A stretch of 64,000 nucleotides of DNA from Kocuria palustris (GTDB lineage: Bacteria > Actinomycetota > Actinomycetes > Actinomycetales > Micrococcaceae). Shown piece by piece: positions 61,948 to 64,000 of the stretch. Under the pieces are notes generated by a model. That model ran no database searches, was not told where the DNA came from, and saw nothing but the letters and a program-made list of their open reading frames with translations. Location of the stretch: contig NZ_JAFBCR010000001.1 of the NCBI RefSeq assembly GCF_016907795.1, positions 1,240,001 through 1,304,000 on the forward strand, written 5' to 3'. The translations under genes and the position numbers were made by a program. Within the stretch, counting starts at the first letter, position 1. Every line of letters starts with the position of its first letter.

Positions 61948-62946
61948 TCAGTAGCGGGGCTGCGCGGGAGCGGGCATGCCGTTGAGGGCTGCCACGTCCT
62001 CGTCGTCGAACTCGATCTCGGCGGCGCGCGCGTTCTCGGCCAGGTGCTCCAGGTTCGTGGTGCCCGGAATGGTGATGACCGAGCCTCCCTGCCGCTCGGG
62101 CAGCAGCGACCAGGCGATCGACACCGCGGCCTTCGAGACGCCGTGCTTGCGGGCGATCTCCTCAAGCACCGGCAGGATCAGCTGATCGTTGGCGGCGCGC
62201 GCCTCCGGCGTGAACCGGGGGTTGCGGGCGCGGAAGTCGTTGTCCGAGAACGTCCTGCCGGTCAGCGCACCGGAGAAGTAGCCGCGCCCCACCGGCGAGA
62301 ACGGCACGAAGGCGGCGTCGTGGTCGCGGCACCAGGAGATGACATCCCCGGCGGGATCGCCGTCGGAGACGACTCCGGAGCCGTCCGGGTCGCGGGTCCA
62401 CAGCGAGTACTCGGACTGCACGGCGGCCACCGGATGGATCGGCTGGGCTCGCTCGAGCTGCTCGACGGTCACCTCCGACATCCCGATCGAGCGCACCTTG
62501 CCGGCCTGGACCATGTCGGCCATCGCGCCCCACGTGTCCTCGAGAGGGACCTCCGGGTCCAGGCGGTGGACGTAGTACAGGTCGAGGACGTCGGTGCGCA
62601 GACGTCGCAGGCTGTCGTCGATCGCTTGGCGGAGGTAGTCCGGGCGCCCGCAGCGTCCGGTCCTGGGCGGCTCCAGCTGCTCGGCGAGCAGCACGGCCTT
62701 GGAGCACAGGAAGATCTCATCCCGCCGGTCGTGCAACGCGGCCCCCACGATCTCCTCGTTGGCGCCGCCGCCGTAGAGCGTGGCCGTGTCGATGAAGTCC
62801 ATGCCGCCGTCCACGGCAGCGCGCAGGACGCCCCTCTTGGCCGCCTCGGACAGCTCCTGCCTGTCATAGGCCCAGCTCAGGCCCATGGCGCCGAAGCCCA
62901 CGACCCCCACCTGATCGCCGGTCGCGGGGAAGCTCACCTGTCGCAT
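61948..62946 (-). CDS. Aldo/keto reductase
   Basis: 332 residues, AKR TIM barrel. Catalytic tetrad elements: Asp and Tyr in FIDTATLYGGGANEE, Lys in LCSKAVLL, His in YYVHRLD. GMSEV and a C-terminal NADPH-binding block (VITIPGTTNLEHLAENARAAEIEF) confirm the family. NADPH-dependent carbonyl reductase; substrate not predictable. Of several near-adjacent ATGs the one at 62946 is chosen because AGAGG lies 6 bases upstream. Confidence 0.9.
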   Translation of the reverse strand: MRQVSFPATGDQVGVVGFGAMGLSWAYDRQELSEAAKRGVLRAAVDGGMDFIDTATLYGGGANEEIVGAALHDRRDEIFLCSKAVLLAEQLEPPRTGRCGRPDYLRQAIDDSLRRLRTDVLDLYYVHRLDPEVPLEDTWGAMADMVQAGKVRSIGMSEVTVEQLERAQPIHPVAAVQSEYSLWTRDPDGSGVVSDGDPAGDVISWCRDHDAAFVPFSPVGRGYFSGALTGRTFSDNDFRARNPRFTPEARAANDQLILPVLEEIARKHGVSKAAVSIAWSLLPERQGGSVITIPGTTNLEHLAENARAAEIEFDDEDVAALNGMPAPAQPRY

Positions 62947-63061
62947 GCTCATCCTCTTTCTCATCCGTGCAGGAAGCGGCGCCGTCGTCGTGCGCCGCTG
63001 CTCGAAGACCCACGCTACGTCCCCGACGACCGAGCCGCCGCTGCAGCGCAGCGGCGGCTCC

Positions 63062-63067
63062 TACAGT
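63062..63067 (+). promoter_or_regulatory. -10 box for leaderless DUF488 gene
   Basis: TACAGT, 6 bases before the ATG at 63074. Confidence 0.5.
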
Positions 63068-63073
63068 GGGCCC

Positions 63074-63634
63074 ATGAGCGGCGACGAGATCTGGACCATC
63101 GGGCACTGGGTCTGCGAGCAGGGGGTCTTCCTGGAGGCCCTGGACAGCGCAGGCATCGGCGCGATCGCAGATGTGAGGGCGCAGCCCGGCTCGCGGCGCA
63201 GCCCGCAGTTCAGCAGGGACGCGATGCCCGAGTGGCTGGGCGAGGCGGGCATCGAGTACCACCACCTCCAGGAGCTGACCGGCCGGCGGCGCAAGCAGCC
63301 CGAGATCCCTCAGGAGCTCAATGCCGGCTGGCAGAACCGCAGCTTCAAGAACTACGCGGACTACACGCTCACCGACGACTACGAGGACGGCATCGCCCAG
63401 CTCGTGGAGATCGCGCGCAGGCTCCCCACGGCGATCATGTGCGCAGAGCCGATGCCGTGGCGCTGCCATCGGACCCTGATCGCCAACACGCTCACCGCGC
63501 GGGGCTGGACCGTGCGCCATCTGTCCACCACGACCGAGCCGCGGCTGCACGTGCTGGGGATGTGGGGCGCGCACGCGGAGGTCTCCGACGACGGCGTGGT
63601 CACCTACCCGCCGATCGCCGAGGACTGCGACTGA
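63074..63634 (+). CDS. DUF488 family protein
   Basis: 186 residues. The DUF488 marks are IWTIGHWVCEQGVFLEAL, IADVRAQPGSRRSPQFSRDAMPEWL, YHHLQELTGRRR and the C-terminal MCAEPMPWRCHRTLIANTL with its Cys/His pattern. Function of the family is unknown. No ribosome binding site; probably leaderless. Convergent with the SixA-like gene. Confidence 0.88.
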   Translation: MSGDEIWTIGHWVCEQGVFLEALDSAGIGAIADVRAQPGSRRSPQFSRDAMPEWLGEAGIEYHHLQELTGRRRKQPEIPQELNAGWQNRSFKNYADYTLTDDYEDGIAQLVEIARRLPTAIMCAEPMPWRCHRTLIANTLTARGWTVRHLSTTTEPRLHVLGMWGAHAEVSDDGVVTYPPIAEDCD

Positions 63635-63640
63635 GGCCGA

Positions 63641-64000
63641 TCAGCCGCGGGGCGAGCGGAAGCCGACCAGACGGGCGTCGGCGCCGTCGAGCTCGGCCCA
63701 CGGCTTCTGCAGCCGGAAGACGGCCAGCCCCGCTGTCGGGAAGCCCGCCGAGAGGTCCATGACCGAGTCCATGTCCGAATCCGGGGCGGCCAGGCGCATG
63801 GCGACCTCCTGCACCGCGGGCTGGTGGCAGATCACCAGGAGGCTGCGGACCCGCTCGGGAGTCGCGCAGATCTCCGCGAGGACCTGCCGATCGGAGGCCT
63901 CGTAGAGCCGGTCGGACAGGCTCGCGGTGGGCGCCCGATCGCCCAGCACGCTCGAGACCCAGGTGCAGGTCTGCCTGGTGCGCAGCGCGGACGAGCACAG
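63641..64000 (-). CDS. SixA-like phosphohistidine phosphatase, 5' truncated by window
   Basis: The last 120 codons are present; the start lies beyond the right edge. The visible part begins LCSSALRTRQTCTWV, the second conserved segment of histidine-phosphatase-superfamily SixA (usually SxxxRARQT). SLLVICHQPAVQEVAMRL supplies the second catalytic His. The first RHG motif would be upstream. Dephosphorylates phosphohistidine or small phosphoesters. Confidence 0.85.
   Translation of the reverse strand: MCSSALRTRQTCTWVSSVLGDRAPTASLSDRLYEASDRQVLAEICATPERVRSLLVICHQPAVQEVAMRLAAPDSDMDSVMDLSAGFPTAGLAVFRLQKPWAELDGADARLVGFRSPRG

Noticed and set aside
1-64000. CRISPR arrays, insertion sequences, prophage or attachment sites
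   Set aside because: I found no regularly spaced repeats, no transposase or integrase, and no direct repeat at tRNA-Arg (61722-61794) that would mark an integrated element.

Overview
The window is GC-rich (about 70%) chromosomal DNA from a Gram-positive actinobacterium. Gene content and style fit Micrococcales, perhaps Kocuria or another Micrococcaceae relative. The signs are GTP-type PEP carboxykinase, an actinobacterial ben/cat benzoate pathway with a large LuxR regulator, zinc-free ribosomal protein paralogues, many GTG and TTG starts, and repeated leaderless promoters. The genus is inference; no rRNA is present. I see no insertion sequence, prophage or CRISPR array.

Layout. 1-6150 (minus strand): a copper-trafficking operon, read as membrane protein, CopC, PCu(A)C lipoprotein, Tat-exported DyP peroxidase, CopD-CtaG fusion, then the start of an NHL/thioredoxin protein cut by the window edge. 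6316-7722 (minus): rpmB-rpmG-rpsN in their cysteine-poor forms behind a long leader, then hupB. 7885-12355 (minus): malQ, a CitE-like lyase and a glutathionyl-hydroquinone reductase-like protein. 12613-14408 (plus): a GNAT-like protein and a small membrane protein. 14433-14602 (minus): a candidate 6C-type small RNA with its own promoter.

14754-27594 is the aromatic catabolism block. catA (minus) diverges from benABCD (plus) across a 412-base control region with three copies of one motif. The LuxR-type regulator follows the ben operon. An acyl-CoA ligase, a LysR regulator and a muconate-cycloisomerase-type enzyme form a minus-strand operon converging on it. Together these would take benzoate to catechol and on to cis,cis-muconate and muconolactone; catC and a benzoate transporter are not in the window.

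27905-31065 (plus): response regulator, sensor kinase and a kinase-like membrane protein. 31179-38665: a divergent 3-methyladenine glycosylase, branched-chain 2-oxoacid dehydrogenase E1alpha-E1beta-E2, hisC and purB. 38796-45628: an orphan protein, a glycerophosphodiesterase and a secreted EEP-family phosphatase/nuclease that share the same PHO-box-like promoter layout, an EcsC-like protein, a spermidine-synthase-like protein, acylphosphatase and a DsbA-like lipoprotein. 45636-52294: a lipoprotein, a UvrA-like ABC ATPase, manA, and divergent manB.

52406-54199 looks decayed: a frameshifted roadblock-like gene and a truncated RbsA-type ABC ATPase. 54391-61620: pckG, then a ferric-siderophore uptake operon (binding protein, two permeases, ATPase, siderophore-interacting reductase) behind a promoter with an overlapping DtxR/IdeR-type iron box. 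61722-64000: tRNA-Arg(ACG), an aldo/keto reductase, a DUF488 protein and the 3' part of a SixA-like phosphatase.
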